A stretch of DNA of 57,008 bases from Polaromonas sp. (GTDB lineage Bacteria > Pseudomonadota > Gammaproteobacteria > Burkholderiales > Burkholderiaceae_C): NCBI RefSeq assembly GCF_012927415.1, contig NZ_JABBPF010000021.1, forward strand, positions 1 through 57,008. The letters are read 5' to 3'. The translations under genes were made by a program, and so were the position numbers. This document shows positions 1 to 11,484 of the stretch, piece by piece (positions within the stretch are counted from its first letter, which is position 1; the number at the start of each line of letters is the position of its first letter). The notes under the pieces are model-generated. The model was not told the DNA's origin. It saw only the letters and a list, made by a program, of their open reading frames with translations, and did not search any database.

Positions 1-1
1 G

Positions 2-658
2 AAAATCCCCTACAACCCGCTGACGGATTTCACGCCCATCATCAATATCGCCGCGACGCCCAACATCATTGCCGTGCACCCCAGCTTCCCCGCGCGCAAC
101 TACAAGGAGTTTGTTGCCGAGCTGAAAAAGAACCCCGGCAAGTATTCCTTTGCGTCCTCCGGCTCGGGCAGCATCGCCCACCTGCAGATGGAACTCTACA
201 AAAACCTCAGCGGCACTTTCATCACCCATATTCCCTACCGCGGCTCGGGCCCGGCACTGAACGACACGGTGGCCGGCCAGGTACCGATTATTTTTGACAA
301 CCTGCCGTCCACCTTGCCCTTTGTGCAGCAAAAGCGCCTGATTGCGATTGTGGTGGCAGCGCCGCAGCGCCTTGCCGTCCTGCCCGATGTGCCGACCTTC
401 AAGGAAGTTGGCCTTGAGCCGGTCAATCGCATGGCTTATTACGGCATCGTAGGGCCCAAGGGCTTGCCTAAGGAAGTCATCGAAAAAGTTAGCGCAGGGG
501 TGAAGAAGTCATTGGAAGATCCAGCCGTCCGCAAACGCATTGAGGACACCGGCTCGCTGGTGGTGGCGAATACACCGGAGCAGTTTGCAGCGCAAATCAA
601 GGCCGAATACGAGGTATACAAGAAAGTCGTGACAACTTCCAAACTCAGTCTCGAATAA
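2..658 (+). CDS. Bug-family tripartite tricarboxylate receptor, 3' part
   Basis: This is the C-terminal 218 residues of a periplasmic solute-binding protein of the Bug (TctC-like) family; the reading frame is open from base 2, so the start and signal peptide lie off the left edge. Visible family features are the stretch PLTDFTPI near the left edge, the PGKYSFASSGSGS segment, HIPYRGSGPAL, the segment FDNLPS, and LPDVPTFKEVGL followed by the usual YYGIVGPKGLP. Bug proteins bind carboxylates or other small organic acids and are very numerous in Bordetella, Polaromonas and relatives; most have no linked membrane subunits, and none is seen here. The ligand cannot be told from sequence. A second, broken Bug gene lies just beyond xerD. 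Confidence 0.9.
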   Translation, partial: KIPYNPLTDFTPIINIAATPNIIAVHPSFPARNYKEFVAELKKNPGKYSFASSGSGSIAHLQMELYKNLSGTFITHIPYRGSGPALNDTVAGQVPIIFDNLPSTLPFVQQKRLIAIVVAAPQRLAVLPDVPTFKEVGLEPVNRMAYYGIVGPKGLPKEVIEKVSAGVKKSLEDPAVRKRIEDTGSLVVANTPEQFAAQIKAEYEVYKKVVTTSKLSLE

Positions 659-746
659 TTCATTGCCGCTGGCCAGCACCATTTTTCAGGCCGTCCTGGC
701 AGGCATTGCTTGCAAGGGCGGTATTTTTTTTGCTATCGTCAAGCCC

Positions 747-1655
747 ATGCACCTTCCCGACGCCAGCCAGAGCCGCATAGATGGATTTATCGACGCCCTG
801 TGGCTGGAAGACGGCCTGAGTAAAAACACGCTCGACGCCTATCGGCGTGACCTGTCGCTCTATGCGGCCTGGCTGGGCGCCAAAGAGCAGGCCGGCCGGC
901 TGCTCGATGACACGGTTGAACACGATCTGAATGGCTATTTCTCCGCCAGGCATGCGGTGACAAAGGCCACTTCGGCCAATCGGCGACTGACGGTTTTCAA
1001 GCGCTACTTCCGCTGGGCGCTGCGTGAGCGTTTCATTGCGGCCGACCCAACACTCAAACTCCAGTCGGCGAGGCAGGCCTTGCGCGTGCCCAAGCTGATG
1101 TCCGAGGCGCAGGTCGAGTCCCTGCTCGCGGCGCCGGCTGAAGACAGCCCGCTGGGCCAGCGTGACCGCGCCATGCTGGAGTTGATGTATGCCAGCGGCC
1201 TGCGCGTCAGCGAGCTGGTCGGGCTGAAGACTTTTCATGTCGGTCTGAATGAAGGCGTTCTGCGAGTAATGGGCAAGGGCAGCAAGGAGCGGCTGGTGCC
1301 GTTCGGGCAGCTGGCACGCGAATGGATAGAGCGATATTTGGTTGAGGCGCGACCGGCGATTCTGGGCCGGCAACAGACCGACGATCTTTTTGTGACCAGC
1401 CGCGGCCATGCGATGAGCCGGGTGATGTTCTGGAAGCTGGTCAAAAAGTACGCCAGCGTGGCCGGCATCGCATCGCCACTGTCGCCACACACCTTGCGCC
1501 ATGCGTTTGCCACCCATCTTCTCAATCACGGTGCTGACCTGCGCGCCGTGCAGATGCTGCTCGGTCACGCGGATATTTCGACCACGACGATTTATACGCA
1601 TGTGGCGCGCGAACGGTTGAAGTCGCTGCATGCGCAGCACCATCCGCGGGGTTGA
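747..1655 (+). CDS. xerD: Tyrosine recombinase XerD
   Basis: Site-specific recombinase that, with XerC, resolves chromosome dimers at dif in the cytoplasm. The 302-residue product has an N-terminal SAM-like core-binding domain (GLSKNTLDAYRRDL, about residues 21-34) and a C-terminal catalytic domain. All catalytic residues are visible: R153 (GLRVSEL), K177 (MGKGSKER), H248 and R251 (HTLRH), H274 (LLGH) and the nucleophile Y283 (TIYTHV). An upstream TTG at 663 would add 28 residues that do not resemble the family; the ATG at 747 gives the usual length and is preferred. The GLSKNTLDAYRRDL signature and overall fit favour XerD over XerC. It sits alone between two Bug-family genes. Confidence 0.95.
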   Translation: MHLPDASQSRIDGFIDALWLEDGLSKNTLDAYRRDLSLYAAWLGAKEQAGRLLDDTVEHDLNGYFSARHAVTKATSANRRLTVFKRYFRWALRERFIAADPTLKLQSARQALRVPKLMSEAQVESLLAAPAEDSPLGQRDRAMLELMYASGLRVSELVGLKTFHVGLNEGVLRVMGKGSKERLVPFGQLAREWIERYLVEARPAILGRQQTDDLFVTSRGHAMSRVMFWKLVKKYASVAGIASPLSPHTLRHAFATHLLNHGADLRAVQMLLGHADISTTTIYTHVARERLKSLHAQHHPRG

Positions 1656-1721
1656 GAAAGCGCGGCTGATCCTGGCAATGCGCCGGGCAAAATCGCAGTG
1701 CTTTACTTAGCCAAGATTTTT

Positions 1722-2241
1722 ATGTCCCTACCGAACCTACGCCATCAGCTGTTGACCCCGTTTCTGTTGGCGTTGTTCACCAGTGGGCTACCTTCTGCCG
1801 CCGCGGCCCAGGCCGGCATGCTGAAACAGCGGCTGGGCACGCCGATGCTGGTGGAAAACCGCGCCGATGCGGATTGCAGCCTCGGCATGGATGCGTTGGC
1901 CAAGGCCGCACCCGACGGCTCCACGACAGGGTTTTAGTCAATCAGCCTGCTGGCCCTGAACCCGCACCTGGCCAGGCTGTCGTATGACGCGCTGAAAGAG
2001 ATTGGCCCGGTGCCCAGCGACACGCAGTCGCCGCTGCTGGCCACCAAACACCGGCCAAAACGCGCCCCTCGCCATGCCCTTGCGGCTCAGCGGGAAGATC
2101 AACCTGGCGCTGCAATTGCCATTGCTGCGCGACCGCCTGCTCAACGCCGGCAGTGTACCGACCGGCGGCAGTTCGGCTGAGTTTGCCTGGCAGATGACGA
2201 TCGAATTCGACAATAACGCCCGCATCGTCAAGGCGGCGTAG
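1722..2241 (+). pseudogene. Decayed Bug-family receptor gene
   Basis: A remnant of a Bug-type solute receptor. It begins with a signal-peptide-like leader (MSLPNLRHQ... ending in SAAAAQAG), then shows the family signature LGTPMLVENRADAD and LAKAAPDGS. A TAG stop follows at 1935, but the same frame goes on with typical Bug sequence (LNPHLARLSYDALKEIGPV). After about base 2000 the middle of the gene is missing. A C-terminal piece resumes in another frame (LRDRLLNAGSVPTGGSS and AEFAWQMTIEFDNNARI) ending at 2241. One stop, at least one frameshift and a large internal deletion make it non-functional. Its end overlaps the tail of convergent cfa by 14 bases. Confidence 0.75.
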
Positions 2242-3559
2242 ATTCGGGCCGGCTGAAGTTCTGGCTGGGGCGTGTGATGCCGGCCGAAACGGCAGTGCCG
2301 TACATATAGTCCCGGCTGAAGGGGTAAAGCGACTGGGCGCCGAGGATTCGCGTGTCATGCACGAGGCTGGATGGCTTGGTGGCCAGCACCTGGTGGAGCG
2401 CGATCCAGCCCTGCTCAAAACTCATGGCGCTGCCCGCCAGGTAGAGGCGGTAGGCGCGCAGGGTTTTCTCGGCGCGCTCCGGTCCTCCATCTTTTAATAG
2501 CACTAGCCGCGCCGGGTCCAGCGTCGCCTCCAGCGCGTCTGACCAGTCCCACAGGGTTCGGGCATAGTGCGGGCGCAGGTTTTCGGTGTCCACCATCTCC
2601 AGCCCGGAGCGGGCCAGATGTCCCAGCACCGCGCTGACATGCAGCAATTCGCCACCCGGAAAAATGTATTTTTCGATGAAGTCGCCCATGCCTGCACCGA
2701 GCTGCCGGTTTTCCAGTCCGCCGGCGGTGATGCCGTGGTTCAGCATCAGTCCGCCAGGCGTCAGCAGGCGCATGATTTTGCTGAAGTAGGCGTCCATGTT
2801 GACCTGACCGACGTGCTCGACCATGCCGACAGACGAGATTTTGTCAAAGGCAAGGTCTTCCGGCAGGTCACGGTAATCGCGCAGTTCCATGCGCACGCGC
2901 TGCCCCAGGCCTTTTTCGGAAATCAGTTGCTGGACGTGCGCATGCTGGTTTTTCGAGAGTGTGATGCCGGTGGCGTCGACGCCGTAGTGCTCGGCCGCCC
3001 ACAGCAACAATCCGCCCCAGCCGGCCCCGATATCCAGAAAACGATCGCCGGGCCTGAGCATGAGCTTGCGGCAAATATGGTCCAGCTTGGCCTCCTGCGC
3101 CTGGGCAAGTGTCATCGCCGCGTCGCGGTAATAGGCGCAGGAATAGACGCGGCGCGGGTCCAGCCAAAGCGCATAAAAGGCATCCGAGACGTCGTAGTGA
3201 AATTGCACTTGCGCGGCGTCCTTGGCGAGGGAGTGGGCCGCCATGGATTTGGCCCGCTGCAGCCAGCCCGACCACCAGCCGGTATCGCTCTGTACCGGGT
3301 TGCCGGGCAAGAGCTTGGTGACCACGCGCATGACGTCGCGCATCGCGCCCTCAAGCTGTAGTTTGCCTTCGACATAATCCTCGGCCAGGGCGCCGATCTG
3401 GCCGGCCTTCAGGCGAGCAATGCTCGACCAGCTGGAAAACGACAGCTTGACCGGCGCATCTACCGCGCCCAGGCGCTGGCCCTGCGGCAACTGCAGTGCG
3501 ATGCCTGCGGGAATACCCGGCAGTTCTGATGAAATGCGGGAAACCAGGTGCCGGATCAT
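2228..3559 (-). CDS. cfa: Cyclopropane-fatty-acyl-phospholipid synthase
   Basis: Transfers a methylene group from S-adenosylmethionine to cis double bonds of membrane phospholipid acyl chains, usually as cells enter stationary phase or meet acid. The 443-residue product has the family N-terminal region (about 1-110), the block FHYDVSDAFYALWLDP before a Cys-Ala-Tyr-Tyr motif, the SAM-binding motif FLDIGAGWGG followed by GITLSKNQ, and the VGMVEHVG segment. The ATG at 3559 is preferred because an AGGAG lies seven bases upstream; ATG codons further upstream lack this spacing. The gene stands alone, convergent with a Bug pseudogene. Membership in the Cfa/mycolic acid methyltransferase family is clear; the exact substrate is inferred. 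Confidence 0.9.
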   Translation of the reverse strand: MIRHLVSRISSELPGIPAGIALQLPQGQRLGAVDAPVKLSFSSWSSIARLKAGQIGALAEDYVEGKLQLEGAMRDVMRVVTKLLPGNPVQSDTGWWSGWLQRAKSMAAHSLAKDAAQVQFHYDVSDAFYALWLDPRRVYSCAYYRDAAMTLAQAQEAKLDHICRKLMLRPGDRFLDIGAGWGGLLLWAAEHYGVDATGITLSKNQHAHVQQLISEKGLGQRVRMELRDYRDLPEDLAFDKISSVGMVEHVGQVNMDAYFSKIMRLLTPGGLMLNHGITAGGLENRQLGAGMGDFIEKYIFPGGELLHVSAVLGHLARSGLEMVDTENLRPHYARTLWDWSDALEATLDPARLVLLKDGGPERAEKTLRAYRLYLAGSAMSFEQGWIALHQVLATKPSSLVHDTRILGAQSLYPFSRDYMYGTAVSAGITRPSQNFSRPESTPP

Positions 3560-3644
3560 GCGCATACTCCTACGGTTAAAGCGCAGTCTAGCGCGCTTCA
3601 ACTATTTTTGTCGCCCGACGTTTCAGGATTAAAAAGGCTGAACT

Positions 3645-4517
3645 TCAAGCGTTTTCGCGCAAGATCGCCAGCTCGGCCTCGTTAAAGCCGGCTTTGCGGC
3701 GGGCATCCAGATTCAGCGGACCCTTCAGGCGGGGCGCACTGTACTGGTGGGCCAGCAGCGCGTAGGTCGCGATGGGCTCCAGCCCGCGCTGGACACACAG
3801 GTAACGGTACCAGTGGTTGCCAATGGCCACATGTCCGATTTCATCGCGCAGGATGATGTCCAGGATAGCCACCGCGCGAAGGGCGTCGGGCGTGCCAACC
3901 TTGCGCAGCTTGGTCTGCATCGGAGGCGTCGCGTCCAGGCCCCTGGCTTCCAGCGTGCGCGGCACCAGCGCCATGCGAGCGAGCACGTCGGCTTCAGTCT
4001 TGCGGCTCATGTCCCATAAGCCGGTATGGGCGGGAAAGTCACCATAATCACGGCCCATGCCCTGCAGCAGTACGCGCAGCAGGCTGAAATGTTGCGCTTC
4101 TTCCGCCGCCACCTTCAGCCAGTCCAGATAGTAGGCGTGTGGCAAGGCGGCAAAACGCCAGACGGCATCCAGCGCCAGATTGATGGCATTGAACTCGATA
4201 TGCGTCACCGCATGGAGCAGGGCCGCCAAGCCTTCGGACGTGAAAGGCGAGCGCCTGGCGACATCGAGATGCGAGCGCAACTCCGGTCTTGCGGGGCAGC
4301 CAGGAAGACTGGCAGGTGCCTGAAAGCCGCCGGTAGTTGCTATTAAAAACATAGCTGAATGAAGCCGTAAATACTGGACAAGAGCCACTTTTTTCTCTAA
4401 ATCAGGCTCCAGCCATGCCGCCAGGGCAAGCTGGCGAAGTTCTGCGGTGGCGGGCGTAGCGATCATGGCTGGATTGTCGGCGATCGGCTTCTTGGCGAGC
4501 GGCTGTTCGCCAGCCAT
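3645..4517 (-). CDS. DUF455 ferritin-like protein
   Basis: A ferritin-like four-helix protein of the DUF455 family, whose function is not established. Probable di-metal ligands are visible in three places: HIEFNAINLALD, VAAEEAQHFSLL and LRDEIGHVAIGNHW, the Glu and Glu-x-x-His pattern of di-iron carboxylate proteins. Start choice is uncertain: ATG at 4517 (290 residues) avoids overlap with the divergent carbonic anhydrase gene, ATG at 4466 is an alternative, and ATG at 4610 would run into that gene. The N-terminal region contains a copy of the 17-bp GCTAT repeat (4339-4355) read as coding sequence, giving an unusual insert just before the conserved part. Divergent promoters with the next gene must lie in about 50 bases. 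Confidence 0.75.
   Translation of the reverse strand: MAGEQPLAKKPIADNPAMIATPATAELRQLALAAWLEPDLEKKVALVQYLRLHSAMFLIATTGGFQAPASLPGCPARPELRSHLDVARRSPFTSEGLAALLHAVTHIEFNAINLALDAVWRFAALPHAYYLDWLKVAAEEAQHFSLLRVLLQGMGRDYGDFPAHTGLWDMSRKTEADVLARMALVPRTLEARGLDATPPMQTKLRKVGTPDALRAVAILDIILRDEIGHVAIGNHWYRYLCVQRGLEPIATYALLAHQYSAPRLKGPLNLDARRKAGFNEAELAILRENA
4339..4355. repeat. GCTAT-N7-ATAGC repeat, copy 1
   Basis: GCTATTAAAAACATAGC: 5-bp inverted arms around an A-rich 7-base loop, inside the DUF455 coding sequence. The bases to its right (about 4356-4412, GAATGAAGCCGTAAA... to ATCAGGCTCC) resemble the flank of the copy at 50040, so the repeated unit may be 60-75 bp. Confidence 0.6.
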
Positions 4518-4568
4518 CCTTACAATGAAAAAAACCGGTTTCGAAGACCATTTCCTCAAGGACTCCCC

Positions 4569-5093
4569 ATGGCCATTTATCAGCTGGACGATTTCATCCC
4601 TTCCATTCACGGCTCCGCCTGGGTGGCCGACAGCGCTCAGGTCATGGGGCAGGTGACTCTGGCCGAAAACAGCAGTGTCTGGTTCGGCGTCGTGGCGCGG
4701 GGAGACGTCGAATCAATCAGCGTTGGCAAAGGATCCAATATCCAGGACAACAGTGTGCTGCATGCGGACGAAGGCTCGCCGTTGCTCATAGGCGAGAACG
4801 TGACGGTGGGCCATCAGGTCATGCTGCATGGCTGCACCATTGGTGATGGGTCGCTGATCGGCATCCAGGCGGTGGTGCTCAACGGCGCAAAGATTGGCAA
4901 GAACTGCCTGGTCGGCGCCGGCTCACTGATAACCGAGGGCAAGGAGTTTCCCGACGGCTGCATGATCCTGGGAAGCCCGGCCAAGGCGGTGCGGCAACTT
5001 TCGCCAGAACAGATCGAGGGTTTAAAAATGAGTGCGCAGCACTATATGAAGAATGCCCGGCGTTACAAAAGCGGGCTCAAGAAGCTGGGCTGA
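4569..5093 (+). CDS. Gamma carbonic anhydrase family protein
   Basis: A left-handed beta-helix (hexapeptide repeat) protein of the YrdA/PaaY/gamma-carbonic anhydrase family, 174 residues, the normal length. Hexapeptide turns run through most of the chain. The putative zinc ligands are visible as His in SVLHADEG and the two His in VGHQVMLHGC. Members act in the cytoplasm as trimers; some hydrate CO2, and PaaY is a thioesterase in phenylacetate clusters, but this gene is 25 kb away from the paa genes here. Catalysis is therefore not certain. It starts divergently from the DUF455 gene and is followed 45 bases later by hslO. Confidence 0.88.
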   Translation: MAIYQLDDFIPSIHGSAWVADSAQVMGQVTLAENSSVWFGVVARGDVESISVGKGSNIQDNSVLHADEGSPLLIGENVTVGHQVMLHGCTIGDGSLIGIQAVVLNGAKIGKNCLVGAGSLITEGKEFPDGCMILGSPAKAVRQLSPEQIEGLKMSAQHYMKNARRYKSGLKKLG

Positions 5094-5138
5094 TCGACCG
5101 GTTTTCCTTTTTTCCCTCCTGCACCCTACTTTTTCGAC

Positions 5139-6107
5139 ATGTCCGAACTCCATAAATTTATCTTTGACGGCCTCCCGGTACGCGGCATGCTTGTGCGCCT
5201 GACCGACTCCTGGCAGGAAATCCTCAAGCGCCGGCAAGTCGCCGGCGGCTATCCGCTCGAGGTCATGCACCTGCTCGGCGAAATGACGGCGGCCGGCGCG
5301 CTGATGCAGAGCAACATCAAGTTCAATGGCGCGCTGATCCTCCAGATATTTGGCGATGGCCCGGTCAAACTGGCGGTGGCGGAAGTGCAACCGGACCTGA
5401 GCCTGCGCGCGACGGCGACCGTGACAGGCACGGTCGATGCGGGCAGTTCATTAAGCCAACTGGTCAACCTGAATAACGAGGGGCGCTGCGCCATCACGCT
5501 CGACCCGAAAGACAAATTGCCGGGCCAGCAGCCCTACCAGGGCGTGGTGCCGTTATATGGCGATGGCCGTGAAAAAATCGAGAACCTGAGCGAAGTACTT
5601 GAGCATTACATGCTGCAAAGCGAGCAGCTTGACACCCGGCTGATTCTGGCTGCCGATGGCAATGTGGCGGCGGGTCTGTTGATTCAGCGTTTGCCCGTCA
5701 AGGGGCAGGGAAATCTGGCAGGTCGGCTCGATCGGGAGGCGAATGAAGACCAGATCGGCATCAATGAAGATTACAAGCGCATTGCCATGCTGGCCGGCAC
5801 GCTAAAGCGTGAAGAGTTGCTCACGCTGGATGTCGATACGATCTTGCGCCGGCTGTTCTGGGAAGAGCCGCACACCCGCTTCGAGCCGCTGAGCCCGAGC
5901 TTTGGCTGCAGTTGCTCGCGCGAGCGCGTGGGCAACATGCTGCGTAGTCTGGGTACGGCTGAAATTGAAAGCATCATCGCCGAGCGCGGCAAGGTTGATG
6001 TTGCCTGTGAGTTTTGCGGTGCGCAATACGAGTTTGATCCGGTCGATGCAGCGCAAATCTTCACCCATCAGATTAGCCAGCAACCACCCACGCCAACGGT
6101 TCAGTAA
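5139..6107 (+). CDS. hslO: Redox-regulated chaperone Hsp33
   Basis: Cytoplasmic holdase chaperone switched on by oxidative stress. The 322-residue protein has the Hsp33 fold through about residue 250 and the C-terminal redox switch: Cys-Ser-Cys in FGCSCSRERV and Cys-Glu-Phe-Cys in VACEFCGAQ. These four cysteines hold zinc when reduced and form disulfides when oxidised. The conserved CSCSRERV context and length make the assignment firm. It lies 45 bases after the carbonic anhydrase gene on the same strand, possibly cotranscribed, and is convergent with the next gene; an imperfect long inverted repeat lies between them. Confidence 0.94.
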   Translation: MSELHKFIFDGLPVRGMLVRLTDSWQEILKRRQVAGGYPLEVMHLLGEMTAAGALMQSNIKFNGALILQIFGDGPVKLAVAEVQPDLSLRATATVTGTVDAGSSLSQLVNLNNEGRCAITLDPKDKLPGQQPYQGVVPLYGDGREKIENLSEVLEHYMLQSEQLDTRLILAADGNVAAGLLIQRLPVKGQGNLAGRLDREANEDQIGINEDYKRIAMLAGTLKREELLTLDVDTILRRLFWEEPHTRFEPLSPSFGCSCSRERVGNMLRSLGTAEIESIIAERGKVDVACEFCGAQYEFDPVDAAQIFTHQISQQPPTPTVQ

Positions 6108-6109
6108 GC

Positions 6110-6183
6110 GGCGCCCAGACCGCAAAGCCGGCAGGGCCGCAAGCGTGTCAGCAACGCTCCGGGTCAAGCCGGTCTGGCGCGCC
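6110..6183. terminator. Long inverted repeat between convergent genes
   Basis: GGCGCCCAGACCG (6110-6122) pairs with CGGTCTGGCGCGCC (6170-6183) apart from one extra base, around a 47-base loop that itself contains GC-rich complementary segments. It lies between convergent hslO and the next minus-strand gene, overlapping the latter's last codons. There is no T-run, so termination is only a guess. Confidence 0.35.
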
Positions 6184-6658
6184 GGCTCAGCAAATCAGTG
6201 AGTAGTTGATGCTCACATAGCGGGTCGCTGCATTTGTCGCACATTCGCACCCATCGCCCCATCTTGTTGCCATTTTCAAGCTCGTCCATTTTGGTGCTGA
6301 CACTGCTGCCTCGGGCTGCTTGCATTTCCTGCTCAAACAGACTCTCACAGGCGTGAATGGCGTTTTGCAAACGTTCCTCGCCCTGGCCATAGATGACCCG
6401 ATAAGCAATGCCGGCCCGGTCGAGCGTCGCGCGAATGAACTGGTCTGCCGCTTCCCGGGTGAGCCGGGCAGTCTTTGAGCTGGTGTCCAGGCCCATAAGC
6501 AGTGTCAGGTCATGGTTTGTCAGATCAGGCTGAAGGACTGCTAAGTCGATCAGCGCGATGGCCGCGTCCCTGCCAGACGCCTTCAGCGCATCGCTCAGGT
6601 AGGCGGCGAGTTGCGATTGTCCGCTGTCTGGCGCGCCGACCAGTGCAATTTTCAGCAC
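6164..6658 (-). CDS. Putative P-loop-like protein, unknown function
   Basis: Not recognised by name. The 164-residue product opens with a beta strand and a Walker-A-like loop, MLKIALVGAPDSGQSQ, but the Lys expected after Gly is replaced by Gln, so nucleotide hydrolysis is doubtful. A Walker-B-like strand AIALIDLAVL follows at about residues 33-42. The C terminus has Cys and His residues (MCDKCSDPLCEH, about 138-149) spaced like a small metal site. It lies 62 bases downstream of ftsB on the same strand and may be the last gene of the pyrG-eno transcription unit. A regulatory or assembly role related to cell division is possible from position only. Confidence 0.65.
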   Translation of the reverse strand: MLKIALVGAPDSGQSQLAAYLSDALKASGRDAAIALIDLAVLQPDLTNHDLTLLMGLDTSSKTARLTREAADQFIRATLDRAGIAYRVIYGQGEERLQNAIHACESLFEQEMQAARGSSVSTKMDELENGNKMGRWVRMCDKCSDPLCEHQLLTDLLSRRARPA

Positions 6659-6720
6659 GCTGTCAGGAGCGGGGCAGGCACGAGGGGATGCTGCCAGATT
6701 CGCCTTGCATGCAACCGGGC

Positions 6721-6996
6721 TTACTTGGTAATCTGCACAAAAATTTCATTTGGCTTGACCATGCCGAGTTCGCTGCGCGCTTTTTCCTCAACCATTTCAA
6801 GGCCTTCCTGCAAATCTTTGACCTCGGCAGCCAGCTGGTCATTGCCGAGTTGCTCCTGGGCATTTTTCGCGAGCTGCTCGTCAAGGCGCTGCTGCATGTC
6901 ACGCACGCGGGGAAGGCTGCCCCTGCCAGTCCAGAGCTGCGCATGGAATAGCACCAGCAGCACAACCAGGATGGCAGGAACGATGCGATTTCCCAC
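6721..6996 (-). CDS. ftsB: Cell division protein FtsB
   Basis: Bitopic inner-membrane protein of the divisome that forms a complex with FtsL and FtsQ. The 91-residue product has a short cytoplasmic start (MGNR), one membrane helix (IVPAILVVLLVLFHAQLW) and a periplasmic coiled coil rich in heptad Leu, Gln and Glu (about 33-75), ending with the family-like GMVKPNEIF motif. Its place 18 bases after eno on the same strand is the usual order in beta- and gammaproteobacteria and supports the call. Confidence 0.92.
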   Translation of the reverse strand: MGNRIVPAILVVLLVLFHAQLWTGRGSLPRVRDMQQRLDEQLAKNAQEQLGNDQLAAEVKDLQEGLEMVEEKARSELGMVKPNEIFVQITK

Positions 6997-7014
6997 GGGT
7001 CAGGCGCGAAGGCG

Positions 7015-8298
<1,284 letters not shown>

Positions 8299-8349
8299 TT
8301 ATGTTCTTTCAAATCAGAAAATACAAAAACAGAACCCGTATACAAAAGC

Positions 8350-8637
8350 TTAGACGCCTTCAACCACCACCATCTGCATGATCGCAGCGCCTTGCCGCGC
8401 GGCTCTGGCCTTGCCGTATTCTGGCGAAGCGTCAAACGCCTTTGCGGCTTCAAACGTCGGGAATTTCAAAATAACGATGCGACCGGGTTGCCAGTCGCCC
8501 TCAAGTACCTCTAGCTTGCCGCCACGCACGCAAACTTCGGCACCGTGCACCTGCATCGCTGCGCTCGACCATCTTTTATAGTCTTCGTACTGCAACGGGT
8601 TGGTGACCGTTACATTGGCAATGATGTAGCCGCTCAT
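8350..8637 (-). CDS. DUF1330 domain protein
   Basis: A 95-residue dimeric alpha/beta-barrel-type protein of the DUF1330 family, with the typical [12 protein letters not shown] start, the [12 protein letters not shown] centre and [19 protein letters not shown] motif. Function is unknown; the fold suggests a small-molecule enzyme or binding protein. Its ATG overlaps the kdsA stop by four bases (ATGA), so the two are translationally coupled, and eno begins 51 bases downstream. Confidence 0.88.
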   Translation of the reverse strand: MSGYIIANVTVTNPLQYEDYKRWSSAAMQVHGAEVCVRGGKLEVLEGDWQPGRIVILKFPTFEAAKAFDASPEYGKARAARQGAAIMQMVVVEGV

Positions 8638-9488
8638 ATGAAATCATTCTCCAGAAAGCCATTTTTCTTGGTCACGCGGTCGAGTTCGAGCAGCGTTTCC
8701 AGCAAGGCTTTCATATGCTTGAGCGGGACGGCGTTGGGGCCGTCGCTCAGCGCTTTGGCGGGATCAGGGTGAGTTTCCATGAAGAGTCCGGCAATACCCG
8801 CCGCCACTGCGGCGCGCGCCAGGACCGGCACCATTTCACGCTGGCCGCCGCTGCTGGTGCCGTTGCCGCCGGGCAACTGCACCGAATGCGTGGCGTCAAA
8901 CACCACCGGCGCATGGGTTTCGCGCATGATCGCCAGGCTGCGCATGTCGGACACCAGGTTGTTGTAGCCAAAACTGGTTCCCCGTTCGCAAGCCATGAAG
9001 CGGTCTTCGTCCAAACCTTTTTCGCGTGCCGCAGCCCGCGCCTTGTCGATGACGTTCTTCATGTCGCCGGGCGCCAGAAACTGGCCTTTTTTAATGTTGA
9101 CGGGTTTGCCCGATTGCGCCACGGCATAAATGAAGTCGGTCTGGCGGCACAAAAAGGCCGGAGTCTGCAATACGTCCACCACAGCGGCCACGGTAGCGAT
9201 CTCGGTTTCAGAATGAACATCAGTCAGGATCGGCAGATTCAGTTCGCGTTTGACTTTGGCGAGAATCTCCAAGCCTTTGAGCATGCCCGGACCGCGAAAA
9301 CTGCTGCCGCTGGAGCGGTTGGCCTTGTCATAGCTGGATTTGAAAATAAAAGGAATGCCCAGGGACGCGGTGATTTCCTTGAGCGTGCCGGCCGTGTCCA
9401 TCTGCAATTGCTCGGACTCCACCACGCAAGGTCCAGCAATCAGAAAAAAGGGCTGGTTCAGGCCGATCTCGAATCCGCACAACTTCAT
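8634..9488 (-). CDS. kdsA: 3-deoxy-8-phosphooctulonate synthase
   Basis: Condenses phosphoenolpyruvate with arabinose 5-phosphate to make Kdo 8-phosphate for lipopolysaccharide. The 284-residue protein is full length, with [27 protein letters not shown] and the QLPGG segment. The N-terminal strand reads IAGPCVVES; a Cys at this place is the metal ligand in the Aquifex-type, metal-dependent enzymes, whereas the E. coli type has Asn, so a metal-dependent enzyme is inferred. Between pyrG (85 bases upstream) and DUF1330 (overlapping). Confidence 0.96.
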   Translation of the reverse strand: MKLCGFEIGLNQPFFLIAGPCVVESEQLQMDTAGTLKEITASLGIPFIFKSSYDKANRSSGSSFRGPGMLKGLEILAKVKRELNLPILTDVHSETEIATVAAVVDVLQTPAFLCRQTDFIYAVAQSGKPVNIKKGQFLAPGDMKNVIDKARAAAREKGLDEDRFMACERGTSFGYNNLVSDMRSLAIMRETHAPVVFDATHSVQLPGGNGTSSGGQREMVPVLARAAVAAGIAGLFMETHPDPAKALSDGPNAVPLKHMKALLETLLELDRVTKKNGFLENDFI

Positions 9489-9573
9489 ACGTCCTCCATA
9501 CGAGTCACTTTGTGCACCGCGCTGGCTCCAGTGGGGTCTCCAATGTGTTGAGCCGGTTCAACGGCGCGTATGT

Positions 9574-11304
<1,731 letters not shown>

Positions 11305-11484
11305 TTATACGGGTGGACTGATTCAGCGGCGCCGCTCATCCTGTCAAACCGGCTACTTCTTCATTTCAAGCTTGCCGGCAAGAAACGCCCTGGAGAGTTC
11401 GCCTATTTCAAGCAGCAAAAAAGCGCCCGGGCCTGCCTTGCTGATACATTGTCATTCATGATAAATCAAGCCGATGTGCCGTGT

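Noticed and set aside
660-1643. 327-codon minus-strand open frame opposite xerD
   Set aside because: Antisense shadow; xerD has all catalytic residues on the plus strand.
11345-11445. Minus-strand peptide ending LSRAFLAGKLEMKK upstream of pyrG
   Set aside because: Looks protein-like but has no start codon after its upstream stop, and the plus-strand frame is equally open; cannot be supported.
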